From positions 310,001 through 374,000 of the forward strand of contig WOAB01000103.1 of the NCBI GenBank assembly GCA_027886185.1: a stretch of DNA of 64,000 nucleotides. The letters run 5' to 3'. This stretch comes from Rheum nobile. Its lineage: Eukaryota > Streptophyta > Magnoliopsida > Caryophyllales > Polygonaceae. Shown piece after piece: positions 46,236 through 57,959 of the stretch (positions within the stretch are counted from its first letter, which is position 1; the number at the start of each line of letters is the position of its first letter). Below the pieces are notes generated by a model. The model did not search any database. It was not told the DNA's origin and saw only the letters and a list, made by a program, of their open reading frames with translations. A program made the position numbers and the translations under genes.

Positions 46236-49200
46236 CTCTATAAGGGTTTTTTCCACTAGTGATGGTTGATAAGAGACAGACAGAGAACGCGTTCTCTGGA
46301 CTTGGTTGGAGACGCTTCAAAGAGAACGCGGTCTCCATGGTACCTTGGCTGGCAACGACGCGAACAATCAATGATTGCGTCGCGTTGGCGATAGCTTTAG
46401 CACGTGCTCTTGTGATTGGTCCTTCTGAGCGAATGCTCATAGCCTCTTCTTCCTCTGTGGCATTCATGTTGGGCAGGGGCGCATCACCCTTCCCCACTTG
46501 GCTGTGAAGCGTCCCCGCTTTACCATCATCGAACTCAGGCTCCACATAAGGCTCCAAGTCTGCAACGTTGAAGGTCGCGTCGACACCATAGTCTGGTGGT
46601 AGGGCTATCTCGTATGCGTTTTCCCCAATGGCCTTCACAACCTGGAAGGGGCCATCACCACGTTGGGCCAGCTTGGACTTCCTTTTAGCTGGGAAACGTC
46701 CCTTGCGAAGATGGACCCATACCAAATCTCCTGGGGCAAATATGACGCGGCGGTGCCCATGGTTGTGTTGTTTGGCATACTGCTCTGCGCGGCGTTCCAG
46801 CTGTGCCCGCGTCCGTTGGTGGAGCTCCTAGATCATCGCGGCGCGGTTGGCCGCGGTGGGGTGCTCAATGTCCTTCAGAGGACGCGGCAGCAGGTCCAGC
46901 GGAGTTAGAGGGTTTCTACCATACACTACTTCGAACGGAGTGAGCTTTGTTGCTGAGTGCCTGGACCTGTTATAAGAAAACTCAATAATGGCAAGTAAGT
47001 CCTCCCAACGTATTGGGTTGGTTTTGAGCATGGTCCTAAGCAGGGCTCCTAGGGTTCGGTTGGTCACCTCAGTTTGACCATCAGTTTGAGGGTGGTAGCT
47101 GGTGGAGTATAGGAGTTTGGTTCCCAACTTTCCCCAAAGAATTCTCCAGAATAACCCTACAAATTGTGTATCAGAATCACTAACAACAGATCGCGGTATC
47201 CCATGTAAACGGACCACGTTGTCAAAGAACAACGCGGCAATTTCACTAGCATTGTGGGTGGTCTTACACGCGATAAAATGAGCCATTTTGAAAAACCTGT
47301 CGACAACTACAAAGATAGAATCCTTACCCCGTCGAGAGAGAGGCAAACCTGTGATGAAGTCCATAGACAAATCTTCCCAAGGGCCTAAGGGAATTGGCAG
47401 GGGTGTGTAAAGACCATATGGATGGGATCTTGATTTTGCGCGTTGACATGTGACACAACTAGTACAAAAGCGTGTCACCTGAGTTGTCATGCGCGGCCAG
47501 AAGAAATGCTCGCGAAGAGCAGCTAATGTCTTGGTGACCCCAAAATGACCGCGTCCTTCATAGGCTTCTTGGATGAGGAGTTTCCTAATTGGGGAGCTAG
47601 GAATACACAAACATCCTGCTTTGTAAAGGTAACCCTCATGAAAGAAGTAGGTATCGAACTCACGGTCCCTAAGGCATTGGTCAACAATTGGCTTAAAGAA
47701 AGGATCAAGCACATATAAATATTTAATCAGTGAAAAGCCAAGAAGTTTGGATTGAAGATGAGTAAGGAGAACATACCTGCGAGAAAGGGCGTCGGTGACC
47801 ACATTCTCCTTACCTTTTTTATGCACCACCACGTAAGGAAATGTTTCCATGAATTCCACCCAGCGCGCATGGTGCCGGCTCAGGTGTGCTTGACTCTTCA
47901 GATAGCTGATGGTCGCGTGGTCCGAGTGGATGACGAACTCGCGTGGCCACAGGTAGTGCTGCCATGTCTTAAGTACGTGAATCAATGCGTAGAGCTCCTT
48001 GTCATATGTTGGGTAATTCAGAGTGGCCCCAGTGAGCTTCTCGCTAAAGAACGCGATGGGCCTCTTCTCTTGGTGGAGCACTCCACCAATCCCCACATTT
48101 GACGCGTCACATTCTACTTTAAAGTGCTTGTTGAAGTCTGGGAGTTGAAGTAGTGGCGCGTTGCATAGGGCCTCTTTCAACGCGTTGTTGTGTGTCTCTT
48201 TCCAATTCACCGAGGCGCCTTTCTTGGTGAGTTCACGCAATGGCGCGGCGATGGAGCTGAAGTCCCTTACAAAACGCTTGTAGAAGCCCGCCAAGCCAAG
48301 GAAGCTTCTAACCATTGTTGGCGTTGTGGGTGTTGGCCAGTCTCTGATAGCCTTCACTTTCTCCTCATCAACGCGTAGTCCTTCCTTTGAGACCACAGAG
48401 CCTAGGAAGTTGGTGGTGTCGGAGGCAAAACGACACTTGCCAAGGTTGGCATACAACTGTTCTCGTTTCAAGCACTCTAACACAAGCCTAAGGTGCTTTA
48501 CATGAGTCTCAAGACTACGCGAATAGACCAAAATGTCATCAAAGTACACTACAATGAATTTTCCCAAAAAGTCCCTCAAAACATGGTTCATGAGCCTCAT
48601 GAATGTGCTTGGCGCGTTGGTGAGGCCGAAAGGCATGACTAGCCATTCATAGAGACCATATTTTGTCTTGAACACGGTCTTCCATGCATCACCCTCGTTC
48701 ATGCGAATCTGGTGATATCCGATCTTCAAGTCAATCTTGGTGAATAGGGTCGTGCCATGCAGTTCATCTAGCATGTCATCAAGGCGCGGTATGGGGTGCC
48801 TATACTTGACGGTGATCTGATTGATGGCGCGGCAGTCTACACACATTCACCACGAGCCATCCTTCTTTGGTACTAGGATCACTGGGACCGCTCAAGGGCT
48901 TAATCATTCCCTCACGTAGCCCCAATCCAGAAGTTCCTGGACTTGTCGCTGGAGCTCCCTGGTTTCATCTGGCCCAGCGCGATAAGCAGCGCGATTGGGG
49001 AGTGAGGCACCAAGTCGATTTGGTGCTCAATGCCTCACAGAGGGGGGAGTCCTTGGGGAAGCTCTTCTGGGAACATGTCCTTGAATTCTTCAAGCAACTC
49101 AGAGATCTCGCTCGGCATGGATTCCAGTATGGAAGCTTCTTGAGTACATGGTGTTGGCACTAGAAGGAAACAAGGTGCCTTGCCATTCAAGGGGGCAGTG

Positions 49201-49760
49201 AGGTCACTTGGCCGGGCCAGGAGTAGCTTGTGCTCACAGGTGCCTTGCAAAGTGTTGTTGCCAGGCGGGGGTTGTGACCCTTCTTTGGAGCGCGTTCTTT
49301 CCAGAGACGCGTTGTCTTTGTGAGGTTTAGCGTCTCCAGTGGAAGAACGCGTACTACTGGTACTCTGGCTCTTTGTAGCTTCAAGCGCCTTCTGTCTATC
49401 ACGCTCAACCTGATCCTGCAATATCTCATGTGGCAACATAGGTAAAAGTGTGACGCGTTTCCCGTGGTAAGTAAACACATAAATGTTTAAATAGCCATCA
49501 TGAAGAACGCGCCTGTCAAATTGCCATGGGTGCCCCAACAACAGGTGTGTCGCGTCCATGGTAATAACATCACAAAGGACAGAGTCTGTATATTGACCAA
49601 TGGAAAATGAAATAAGACATTGACGAGTTACAGTGTTACCAGAACTCGAAGAAATCCATTGCAGTCCATATGGGTTGTGGGTGAGGAGTGGTTGACAGGT
49701 TGAAATGAGTTACCACCTTCTCATTAATGATGTTGCAACAACTACCTCCATCAATGACGA
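46213..49760 (-). pseudogene. Element F pol (protease, RT, RNase H, integrase), disrupted
   Basis: On the minus strand: protease with VIDGGSCCNII near 49745; PR-RT linker 49559-49035 in another frame; RT from about 48860 with MCVDCRAINQITVKYRHPIP, catalytic FDDILVYS near 48540; RNase H with ECDASNVGIGGVL near 48105; integrase with HFGVTKTLAALREHF, CTSCVTCQ near 47460, MDFITGLP and QTDGQTEVTNR near 47065; C-terminal tail with GPITRARAK near 46410. Stops: TGA just before 48846 (Arg codon in relatives) and TAG at 46828 (probably Gln). At least one frameshift lies between 49035 and 48850. The last 90 or so codons lie inside the 3' LTR. Confidence 0.87.
46487..46499 (-). other. Polypurine tract of element F, inside the pol frame
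   Basis: Minus strand AAGTGGGGAAGGG directly before the LTR start TGATGCG. It is also coding sequence (Val-Gly-Lys-Gly). Confidence 0.75.
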
Positions 49761-51719
49761 TGCTCAGGGTCGCTGTCTTAACCAAGCAACGCGTGTGGAA
49801 AAGATTCTCGCGTTGATCACCAAGGGTTGCTTCTTTGACAGTGAGCAAACGTCGCGTGACAAGGCTCAGAGTTGTGCCTTCATGCAACGCGGTGGCTTCA
49901 CAGGTGTAAGCCTCCTCGTCATCTTCCAAATTTTCCTCAATTGTTTCCAGCGTGGCGTCGTCCTCCTCAAAGGATTCATAACCCGCGGAGGTTGTGGAGA
50001 AGAGAACTTTCTTGTTGTTTGGGCAACTCCTCATGATGTGCCATCTTCCTCCACACTTGAAGCATTCTATATCACGCGCGCGTTCTTGGGTAGTTGATGT
50101 ACCCTTTGGTGGTGGCGTGCGTGGGACATGGCTGGGTATTGTCGCGGTCTTTCCTTGTCTGTTGTAATTCGACGAGGTGGTACCTGAGGGAGGACCGCAC
50201 ACATTAGTGGAAGGAACTTGACTAGTTTGGGAGTCATACCTTCGTTTCCCATAGGGTTGGTAGGGTCCTTGACGCTTTTGCACGAGCTGATTGTGGAGTT
50301 GCATCGCGGTATGCGTGAGCGTGTTCAGATCCTTGATTGGAAGGATTTCCAATTGGTCTCGGATGTTGGTGTTGAGACCACTCAAGAACTTTGTCCTCAT
50401 TGTGGAGGGAGCCACGCTAATGGACGCCTTGTAGTACATGTCCTCGAGTTGCGAGAAGAACTCAAGAGGTGTCTTTGACCCTTGTTTCGCCATGGCAATG
50501 TCCAGGCGCATCTGGTTCTTGTAGTCTTGGGGAACATACTTGAGGGTCATCACAAATTTGAGTTGGTGCCATTCAGTGAGAGGCACCAAATTTTGCCTCA
50601 CGCGATCATCCACAAATCGGTTCCACAAATCGGTTCCACCAAACTCTCGCGGCACCACGAAAATGGATTATGGCGGCTGCCACGTAGTCTTCTTCAGGGA
50701 TTTGGCAGAAGATCAAAGTGTACTCTGTGGCCTGCAACCATTCAAGAAAAACTACAGGGTTGTATTCACCAAAAAAGAATTCAAGTTTTACCTTAATATC
50801 ATGACGATTGAGCCTCAGGGCAGTGGCTTCTCGCGGTCTTTGTAGGCACAGCACTGGGATGTCCAAAGGAGCATATTGATGGCCTTGGCCCTGTTGGTAC
50901 TGGACATGACCAATTTGATGCCTTTGCGCGTCCATATTCACGCGTCCATATTGACGCGATGATTGTCAGATGGAGCATGTTGTTCTCTCCCCTGAGCGTG
51001 TCTATGGCGCTGAAGTCATTGGGGTTACATGTCTTGCCTCCTTGGCATTTCATCGCGCCTGTCGAAGTACGCGTTGGCCATTACTGGGCCTTGGTTAAGC
51101 CTAGCTGGAGGGATCCAATCTGCTGGGCGGTCTTGCAGCTCCATGGGATCACCGAGTGGGAGATGGAAGTTCCCTGGATTGATCATCCCGGAGTTCTCCA
51201 TCTCTTCATCATCAAACTCTTCGAACTCGTCTTGGTGTAGAGGAGTGTGGGAGAAGTGTCCATCTGAGCCATAGTGTGGAGTTCGCGCACTTTGGTGGCC
51301 CAGGTGATCCTCCACATTGAATGGAACAGGGGTGTGGGCCTGGTGACGTTGTCTTGGCACAGCTTGTCTTGCGTGTTGGGATCGTCGCGGAAGATCTGTA
51401 GCGCGTTGTTCTTCTCTTTTGATTCTGCCAGCCCGAGGCGTAGTGGCTATCTCGTGTTGGCGTCTTGTGCCTCTGACTTCATACCTGTCATTGAGTTCAT
51501 ACTGGTCAGAGTACTTACCTTGGGGATCGTCATCGGGATTGGAGTCGCTGACATCGTCGATTGGTGTTGCTTGAGGATCATAGCGGTCGCGATGCGAGAC
51601 ATAGCCTTGGCGGCTTTCAATGACAGATTGGATCCGTTGAAGACGCGGTTGCAAGTTGGAGGACGAGGGCATGAGTCCTTTGCCCTTGTCTATGCATTGT
51701 TTACTTGGCCCGGCTTCTG
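49761..51719 (-). pseudogene. Element F gag, downstream part
   Basis: Continues from 54258 across LTR H. Includes the capsid region (VFLEWLQATEYT and AAIIHFRGAARVWW near 50690-50790) and a CCHC knuckle CFKCGGRWHIMRSC near 50050. Frame changes: a stop near 51025, and a 13-bp tandem duplication at 50610-50635 that shifts the frame. Confidence 0.82.
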
Positions 51720-51724
51720 TTTGT
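51720..51724. repeat. Left target-site duplication of LTR H (TTTGT)
   Basis: TTTGT, repeated at 54258-54262. Confidence 0.9.
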
Positions 51725-52456
51725 TGTAATATCCCTCATTTTGTAAGGAAAATTTTGAATTTTCTTATGCCCATATTACAAGTCAGATTAAATTCAGAGA
51801 AGTACGGACATTCTATGAGATGTTTGATCTCTGTAATATTTTTCTGAGTAATATAAAATACAGTTAATGTATTTTTGGGTTAAAAGGTCGTTCGTATACG
51901 AATATATTTAACCCGTGGTTAAAAATATCTAACCACTTGGTAAAAACGACAAAACGGGCAAAAGGGGGCAAAATTGGCCTTGACCGCACCCTGCCGCACC
52001 CGCGGCGAAGGCCAATGCCAATGGCGGTCACGAGTCGGCCACCGCACCCCCACCGCACCCCGCGGTCGTCGTCACCCTTGTCGTCAGCGTCGGAGTTGCA
52101 GGCTGTAGCTCGCCTTAGTTGGCTTCCTAGCCTGTTCTTTGGTCGGGCCACCTCCTCCTTGTTGTCATCTGGTGGTCATCTGGTAGCTTGGCCTATAAAT
52201 GGAAGGAAAGGCGTGGAGGAGAAGGCACAAAGTCAGCTTCATCTTCCTCCTCTCCTCTGAAAATCTCCATTGAAGCCAAGCTTTTGAGCTTTGTTTGGGA
52301 AGTGATCGGATCTCTTTGAGTGTTCACAAAGGTGCTCCTAAGAGGTATTCAAAGGTCTAAAGTGTTGGGAGATCAAAACCACAACAAATCGAAGTCGAAC
52401 GGATCGATTTGGGTGAGTCTTCCATCGAAAATATGTCGAATGCTCTCGCCTCTATC

Positions 52457-52556
52457 ATCTCGCCGCACCCGCGGCAAGGCACCACCGCACCCCACCGCAC
52501 CCCGCGGTGAGAGCCGACCGCACCCGCGGCGAGAGCCGACCGCACCCGCGGCAGGT
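52457..52556. repeat. CCGCACCCGCGG-rich tandem motif in LTR H
   Basis: The word CCGCACC or its CCGCGG-bearing form recurs at least five times in 100 bp, with two consecutive 22-base units of the type GAGAGCCGACCGCACCCGCG. A second cluster lies at 51983-52070. Confidence 0.85.
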
Positions 52557-52895
52557 TGGGTTCGTGTGTGTTCTTGGGTGTTTGGTTGCGAGCGAGGCTT
52601 GGTTCCTTCGATTCCTTTTGTATTCTTTTAGATTCATATATGTAGATATTGAATCTAACTTAGGGTCTCGTTATGGGTCGTTCCAAAGGGATTTAATATC
52701 CAGGATCTGTCCCAGTTTCAGACTCAAGAACCGTTATCTCTAAGCTTGTTAAAGCTTCATCTGATCTAAGGCAAGTGGCGGTTTGCTTTTGCTCATCATT
52801 CCGTATTTCCATTAATTATCAATGGTTTGATTGTTAATTAATTTGGAATGATTTATTATTTTGTTGGGAACAGTTTTGATAAATGATATGGATTA

Positions 52896-53040
52896 AAATA
52901 TGATATTATAATAGGTTGTATATCTGTTAGAACAACGCTATTATAGCTATATATTTTAAGAGGATTGCCGGGAGGGAACCAATATGAAAATAATATGATA
53001 TTATAATAGGTTGTATATCTGTTAGAACAACGCTATTATG
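52896..53040. repeat. Direct duplication in LTR H
   Basis: AATATGATATTATAATAGG and about 30 following bases occur at 52896 and again at 52991, about 95 bp apart. Confidence 0.88.
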
Positions 53041-53296
53041 AATATCTATATTATTATGATGATAGCCTGGAGGGCTTTGATATGATTATTACTGTGTTGA
53101 ACTGTTTAGTTAGCACGAGTATTCATAGGAGCGATGGACTATTCGAGGTCCAGTCGTTTCTTAATAATGATTAATGGTGCAAAGGGTGATAAACCCAAAA
53201 ACCATTTGGTGGGTCATGACCGATCTCTATACTCGGGTATAGAGACGGTGGCACTTAACTGATGCTACAAATCTTGGGATTCGTCCCATTCAGGAG

Positions 53297-53384
53297 TATG
53301 TCCCTCATGGCGAAACATATATCCTATATGTCCCTCATGGCGAAACATATACTCAATATATGTCCCTCATGGCGAAACATATAT
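53297..53384. repeat. Three-copy repeat in LTR H
   Basis: TATGTCCCTCATGGCG followed by AAACATAT occurs three times with spacers of about 6-8 bases. Each unit starts and ends with inverted ATATG/CATAT words. Confidence 0.9.
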
Positions 53385-54257
53385 TTAAAAGTCTATAACG
53401 TGATACGCGTTTGGGAATTTAAATAAGATAAGTGCCGTCGTAGCACATGATTAATATACCTCAGACGAGTAGTGCAGCTAGGGAATAGTACAGCTAGGAA
53501 ATCTCGTCTTGACTTTGATCAGAGTACCATTCCCTTTCCAATCTGGATTCACATTAAGCGGTGAGGTTGGTCGTGAACCGAAATATCAAGTCATTTTTGA
53601 ACGCTTGTATGATTAATTAATGTTCCCCAACATTTGTCATACTTCCGATAAGACTCAATTCATTGGAGTCTTCTTTGGGATTGATTGCTGTGAGACTCGG
53701 TCTCCAGAATCTTCTCTTGATCATGCTGCTTGATATATTCCAGTAGGAGTATGGTGGTTGACTATCGTCATCGGTTTTAATTCGAGAAATGATGAGTCTA
53801 ACCTAATACGACTACTTCGAACCACTCTGCTTTGTATCCTTGCGTAGTCTTTCATTAGACTAACCAACCGTAATTGTTCTCTACATGGTTGGCTGGTGTC
53901 ATCCGTTCGATTTGGCACATCAGATAAGAATCTGAGAAACAAAGGCTAGAACGACTATAAAAGCAAACAGTGTTTTAATGGATTTATCAGGTTGCGATCC
54001 TTGGCGGGTGATCATTACGATCAAGACCCTTGTATTTATACTTTGCAAAGACTTCCGTTGATTACTCTGTTTTGTCCTATGGGGATTGGGATGTAATCCC
54101 CAAACATATGTTTTAACCAAAGATTTTGGTGTTTACATCATGATTATTGTTTATGATTTGTATTTAAACCGGTAAAGCCTGGGGTGGCTTCGGTGTGGAA
54201 ACCGAGGTCACTGGCGGTAATACCTTTCCAAATGGGTTACGATTTGGGGGTGTTACA

Positions 54258-54540
54258 TTTGTCGCGGCGCGACTAGCGGATCCATGGGTATTTGCAAGGT
54301 TGGTGTTGGTTGGACCATGGCAGCGCGTTCCTTGGCTTGGTACTCGGCAAGTTGGCACCTAAGTTCCCGATTCTCGTGATGTTCCTCTGAAAGCTCCAGG
54401 ATTGGATCTTGTGTTGTGTTGGTGAGTGGCACCACTTCATGTTGCGCGATCTGTTGTACTGGGACATGATTGTTGCCGTCTCCTTGCCCGGTTCCACCAG
54501 TGGGTGCCAATAGACTACCTATAAGAACATGTCCATCCAT
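54258..54540 (-). pseudogene. Element F gag, N-terminal part
   Basis: The minus-strand ATG at 54540 begins a frame with HVLIGSLLAPTGG and a helical stretch with ELSEEHHENRELRCQLAEYQ. It stops where LTR H entered (TTTGT at 54258-54262). The frame phase is the same on the far side at 51719, so the insertion alone broke it. Confidence 0.75.
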
Positions 54541-55342
54541 CGCGAGTAAAAATGCACAAAAGACAATATAAAACCAATGAACAAGTAAGCACTCAACAAG
54601 TAGCAAATGTTCACGTAGGTTAGTGCGTTCTTTTGGCCTTGAGGGCGGCTAATAGGCAAGCAAAGCAAGTGTGATATGCAAGCACAAAAGCAACGAAACC
54701 AAAAGAAAACAGTCTTAACCTCTTGCGTAAAGAACGCGTACAAACAAGCCACACTTAAACGCGTGACACTAGACGATGGAGAGGTGAAGAAGATGAGCCT
54801 ATCCGTTAAGGGGAGAAGGTTGCCTTATTTTGGCTTTACTTCTCTTGTTTCTGAAAGTCGCGTTCTTTTTTTTTTTTTTTGAATTGCGACTTGTTTTTTT
54901 TTTAATTTTGAAATTCAAATCCGAGATCGTAGTCTTAAATGAAGATCGGATAAGAATTAATTAAAATAAAATAAAAACAAACGGCTAAGTAACTTATGGA
55001 AAGAAATCACGAGATTTGCATAATAGGAGAGAGAAAAGATTTGATGCAGATTTATGATGGTCAACGCGATAAATATGGTAAGATATGCAAGCGAGATTTA
55101 AGCAATTAATTAAGGAAAGCAATCAATTAATTACGTAGATTTCATGCAAAGCAAATCACACTAATTTCGCGCGTGGATCAAGCAAAGATTCGGCCAAGAG
55201 GTTCTCTTGTAGAAACCGATAGGACTAGCATGTGTATGAGAGAGAAAAAAAATTAGTGAATATGGCGGAAGCAAGGATGATGGGTGAGCAAAAAAATTTC
55301 GTGAACAATTGAAAACTTGATAAGCGACTTACAAGATCAAAG
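54541..55342 (-). other. Leader of element F between primer-binding site and gag
   Basis: About 800 bp. It contains a 14-base T run near 54868-54881 and no supported frame. Confidence 0.7.
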
Positions 55343-55354
55343 GCTCTGATGCCA
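55343..55354 (-). other. Primer-binding site of element F
   Basis: Minus strand TGGCATCAGAGC, one base from the initiator tRNA-Met complement, two bases from the LTR. Confidence 0.88.
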
Positions 55355-55356
55355 GT

Positions 55357-56064
55357 TGATGCGTTCCTACTAGTGATGAAGGATCGGTGATCTTGTTTGG
55401 GAAGTCGCACGGCGTGGACTGGTGATGATGGCGAGGAACGCGTTGAATGGAAAGGCGGCAGCGGAGGAGAACGACTCGAAAGAGATCGAGTTATTGGCCG
55501 TAGCGTCGGCAGCGGAGGGATAATCTCGATGAAGATCGAGTGGTGGCCATAGCGTCGGTGGCGGAGGAAGGAGATGAGAAGTTAGAGATAAGTGTTTGAC
55601 GTCCAATTAAAGGAAGGAGGCAATATGGCTCTCAACTTAAGCTTTGATTCAAAATTAGACGTAACCTAATAACAGAGGACGAGTTGTCCTTTTATACTAG
55701 CTCGCGGGACTCGGATGGGCTGAGTCTCGCCTAATGGGCCGGCCCACGCGACATGCGTGGAGCACACGCCCCAAAGTAAAACTAAAATGACTAATGTCTG
55801 AAAAGACTTCATGTATTTCAAAAAGAACGCGTTCATTGGATGGTTGATAAGAGACAGACAGAGAACGCATTCTCTGGACTTGGTTGGAGACGCTTCAAAG
55901 AGAACGCGGTCTCCATGGTACCTTGGCTGGCGACGATGCGAACAATTAATGATTGCGTCGCGTTGGCGATAGCTTTAGCACGCGCTCTTGTGATTGGTCC
56001 TTCTGAGCGAATGCTCATAGCCTCTTCTTCCTCTGTGGCATTCATGTTGGGCAGGGGCGCATCA
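55357..56064 (-). repeat. 5' LTR of element F
   Basis: 708 bp, uninterrupted. Minus-strand TATA box TATAAAAG at 55689-55696. It also carries the copy of the pol tail (GPITRARAK near 56000). At 55830-55850 it shows the empty site of CACTA G (CATTGGATGGTTGAT). Confidence 0.92.
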
Positions 56065-56069
56065 TTCGA
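56065..56069. repeat. Right target-site duplication of element F (TTCGA)
   Basis: Matches 42464-42468 exactly. Confidence 0.92.
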
Positions 56070-57628
56070 CCAATTGTTCATGGAAGTAAGTTGTAGCTTG
56101 CAGCTAAATTGTTGTATCTATAAGCATGAATATCATTCTATATTGGTATGAATATCACTATGTTTCACCATGAATATCATAACCCAAACCAAAAATAATC
56201 ACTTCACTCTAACACAGATAATTATACACGAAAAATGTACATGAACATCAGTATTGATTACATGAATATTAGGAATAACAAATATGAATATCACTATTAC
56301 GTAATGACTTGTGCTTTTTTAGACGAGGGGGAAACTTCAGCTGTCTCTTTGTCGGTGCAACAGTCTCATCCGATTTAGGTTGAACATAAACTCACTCGGG
56401 TATATTATCAACAATAAGGTTTTCGTTAATGTGTGGGAATACATTGTCCTCAATGAAATCATGTGCTTTGAAGAGTTAGGCCTGAAAACAATGTTGAATA
56501 TCAACAACATCATAGTGAATATCACATCATAAAATTTGAATATCAACTACTCAGAGAATGAAACGTACATCCAACATGAATATCAAAAGCATTTGTATGA
56601 ATATAACATCATTGAATATCAATTGCAAATAGTATAAACAACACCATCAAAATACCAAAACTGATCCACATGAAAAAACCCTAATTTTTGAATATCAAAT
56701 ATACAATATCCGAAACATAATTATCAAAACACACAAATTGTAAAACCGTAAATAACAATACTATGAACATGAATATCATAACGCGAAATATGAACATCAA
56801 TAGCATTATCATGAACATGAGATAAAAAAAATTGAATATCAATTACGAAAATCTTGAAACCTACTTCCTACAAATTCAATACATACACATGAATATCACT
56901 TAACGCAATCATGAATAATACAACAACAATGATGGGGGTATAGTCCCAGAATTTGGACAACCAAAATCCTTTAAATCAAAGAACTCAAGAAACCCTAAAT
57001 CAGGCATCAAACAGATTTCTAAGTATAAGAAGATCGGTTTTAATGGCGGATTTCAACAAATTTTAACACCATGAAATCAAAAACTCATAAATTTCACAAG
57101 TTATGTAATCAAGGTTGAAGACGATGACCCTAAATGGTGAATTTAGGAATTTGTAAATCCTAAAAAGAAATAAACATCACGCAAAAATCAATTACTCACA
57201 AAATTCTGTGAACAATCAAGTTTATACAAAAATTACGCCCAAAGACGAGAAATTCGATATAGCGCAACTCGAAACTGGATGATGAAAGTCTGAGTTTGAA
57301 CACGGATACCTTTTTTGGGAAGACGACTTCAGGGATGACGATGGCGAAGAGCTTGAGTCGGCGATCGAAGACGACGATGGAGAAGTATTTGATGATACGG
57401 TGATGGAGCTTCAAAGAGGATCTTCAATGGAGGATTAAGGAGATTGGGGGAGGATAAGCAGCAGCGATGGTTTTGGAAAATAAAACCGTTGATGAAGAAA
57501 TTTTGGGAAGGTGGGGTAATAGAGAATCCCATAAAATTCTTTTGGGAGATTAATTTGGTATGTGCAATCCACCATCCCAGATATGCACCTCCCTCCATTA
57601 AATATGAATCGTTGATATCATCATCATC
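56070..57628. other. Right arm of element I
   Basis: Contains at least a dozen GAATATCA words between 56128 and 56900 and no recognised protein. From 57200 to 57480 a GA/CGA-rich stretch resembles decayed coding or leader sequence, without a family match. Confidence 0.5.
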
Positions 57629-57959
57629 CAGAGGCTAGAATTAGTCCACTCGTTTTACCAAAACTCTCTGTTTCACCAGATCCTAATACTATATATATAT
57701 ATGCTAAAGGCAACTACCATTGACAAAGGGTCTAACTAGAGAGTGCTAGTTAGCATCATCAATAAGTGTATTTTTGCAAGTAATTTTGGTCTATTTCAAT
57801 TTGTGTATAGTTTTTGGATTCATGTCCATTTTTGTTTTGTTTTGTATGTGCATCATAGTGACTTCTCTATTGTATGTGCATCATCCATGACTTTATATGA
57901 ACAAGTAATTTTATATTTTTTGTGAGCAAAAGTAGTGCACAAGCATATAGGTACAACAC

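Larger units (their letters stand above)
42960..46261. mobile_element. Element G: non-autonomous CACTA (En/Spm-type) transposon carrying gene fragments
   Basis: Ends are CACTAGTGGAAAAAAC and TTTTTTCCACTAGTG, with a 3-bp duplication ATG. Subterminal regions (about 42980-43320 and 45985-46235) hold repeated GAGGCGGGC/GCCCGCCTC palindromes, as expected of transposase-binding arrays in this superfamily. I see no TNPD/TNP2-like transposase, so it probably depends on another element. The interior has a TATA box, a G+C-rich leader, and several exon-like pieces bounded by good splice signals. Confidence 0.92.
42469..46486 (-). repeat. 3' LTR of element F, interrupted by CACTA G
   Basis: 713 bp once 42960-46261 and one ATG copy are removed, against 708 bp for the other LTR. 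Minus-strand TATA box TATAAAAG at 42806-42813. Confidence 0.9.
51725..54257 (+). mobile_element. Element H: solo LTR of about 2.5 kb, probably Ty3/gypsy
   Basis: Starts TGTAATATCCCTC, ends GGGGGTGTTACA, with perfect TTTGT duplications, and no internal region, primer-binding site or coding domain: the signature of a solo LTR left by recombination between two LTRs. A TATA box lies in CCTATAAATGG near 52190. The long LTR and its end sequences suggest a Tekay/Del-type gypsy element, which I cannot confirm without coding sequence. Confidence 0.85.
42469..56064 (-). mobile_element. Element F: CRM-like Ty3/gypsy LTR retrotransposon with two nested insertions
   Basis: LTR ends TGATGCG and CGCATCA at 42469, 46486, 55357 and 56064, with TTCGA duplications outside. 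After removing CACTA G and LTR H the element is about 7.75 kb. On the minus strand: 5' LTR, primer-binding site, gag, protease, RT, RNase H, integrase, with the end of pol running into the 3' LTR. The RNase H text LPDFNKHFKVECDAS, the YDKELYALI-HVLKTWQHYLW region and the tail GPITRARAK match the CRM clade as I remember it. LTRs are about 97% identical by eye plus one 5-bp indel. Confidence 0.9.
40686..57700. mobile_element. Element I: old inverted-repeat element, split by element F
   Basis: Left end (about 40686-40750) and right end (about 57629-57700) are inverted copies: a TATATATATAG start, then GGTAAAACGAGTGGAC (left) against the complement of GTCCACTCGTTTTACCA (right). Without element F the two arms (40686-42468 and 56070-57700) make about 3.4 kb. 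Both arms are rich in the 7-mer GATATTC, written mostly as GATATTCAT on the left and as GAATATCA on the right. No transposase recognised. Class unknown; Mutator-like or a foldback element is possible. Confidence 0.55.

Noticed and set aside
53297..53384. CRISPR-like array
   Set aside because: Three near-identical units with 6-8 base spacers in a plant solo LTR; spacing and context do not fit CRISPR.
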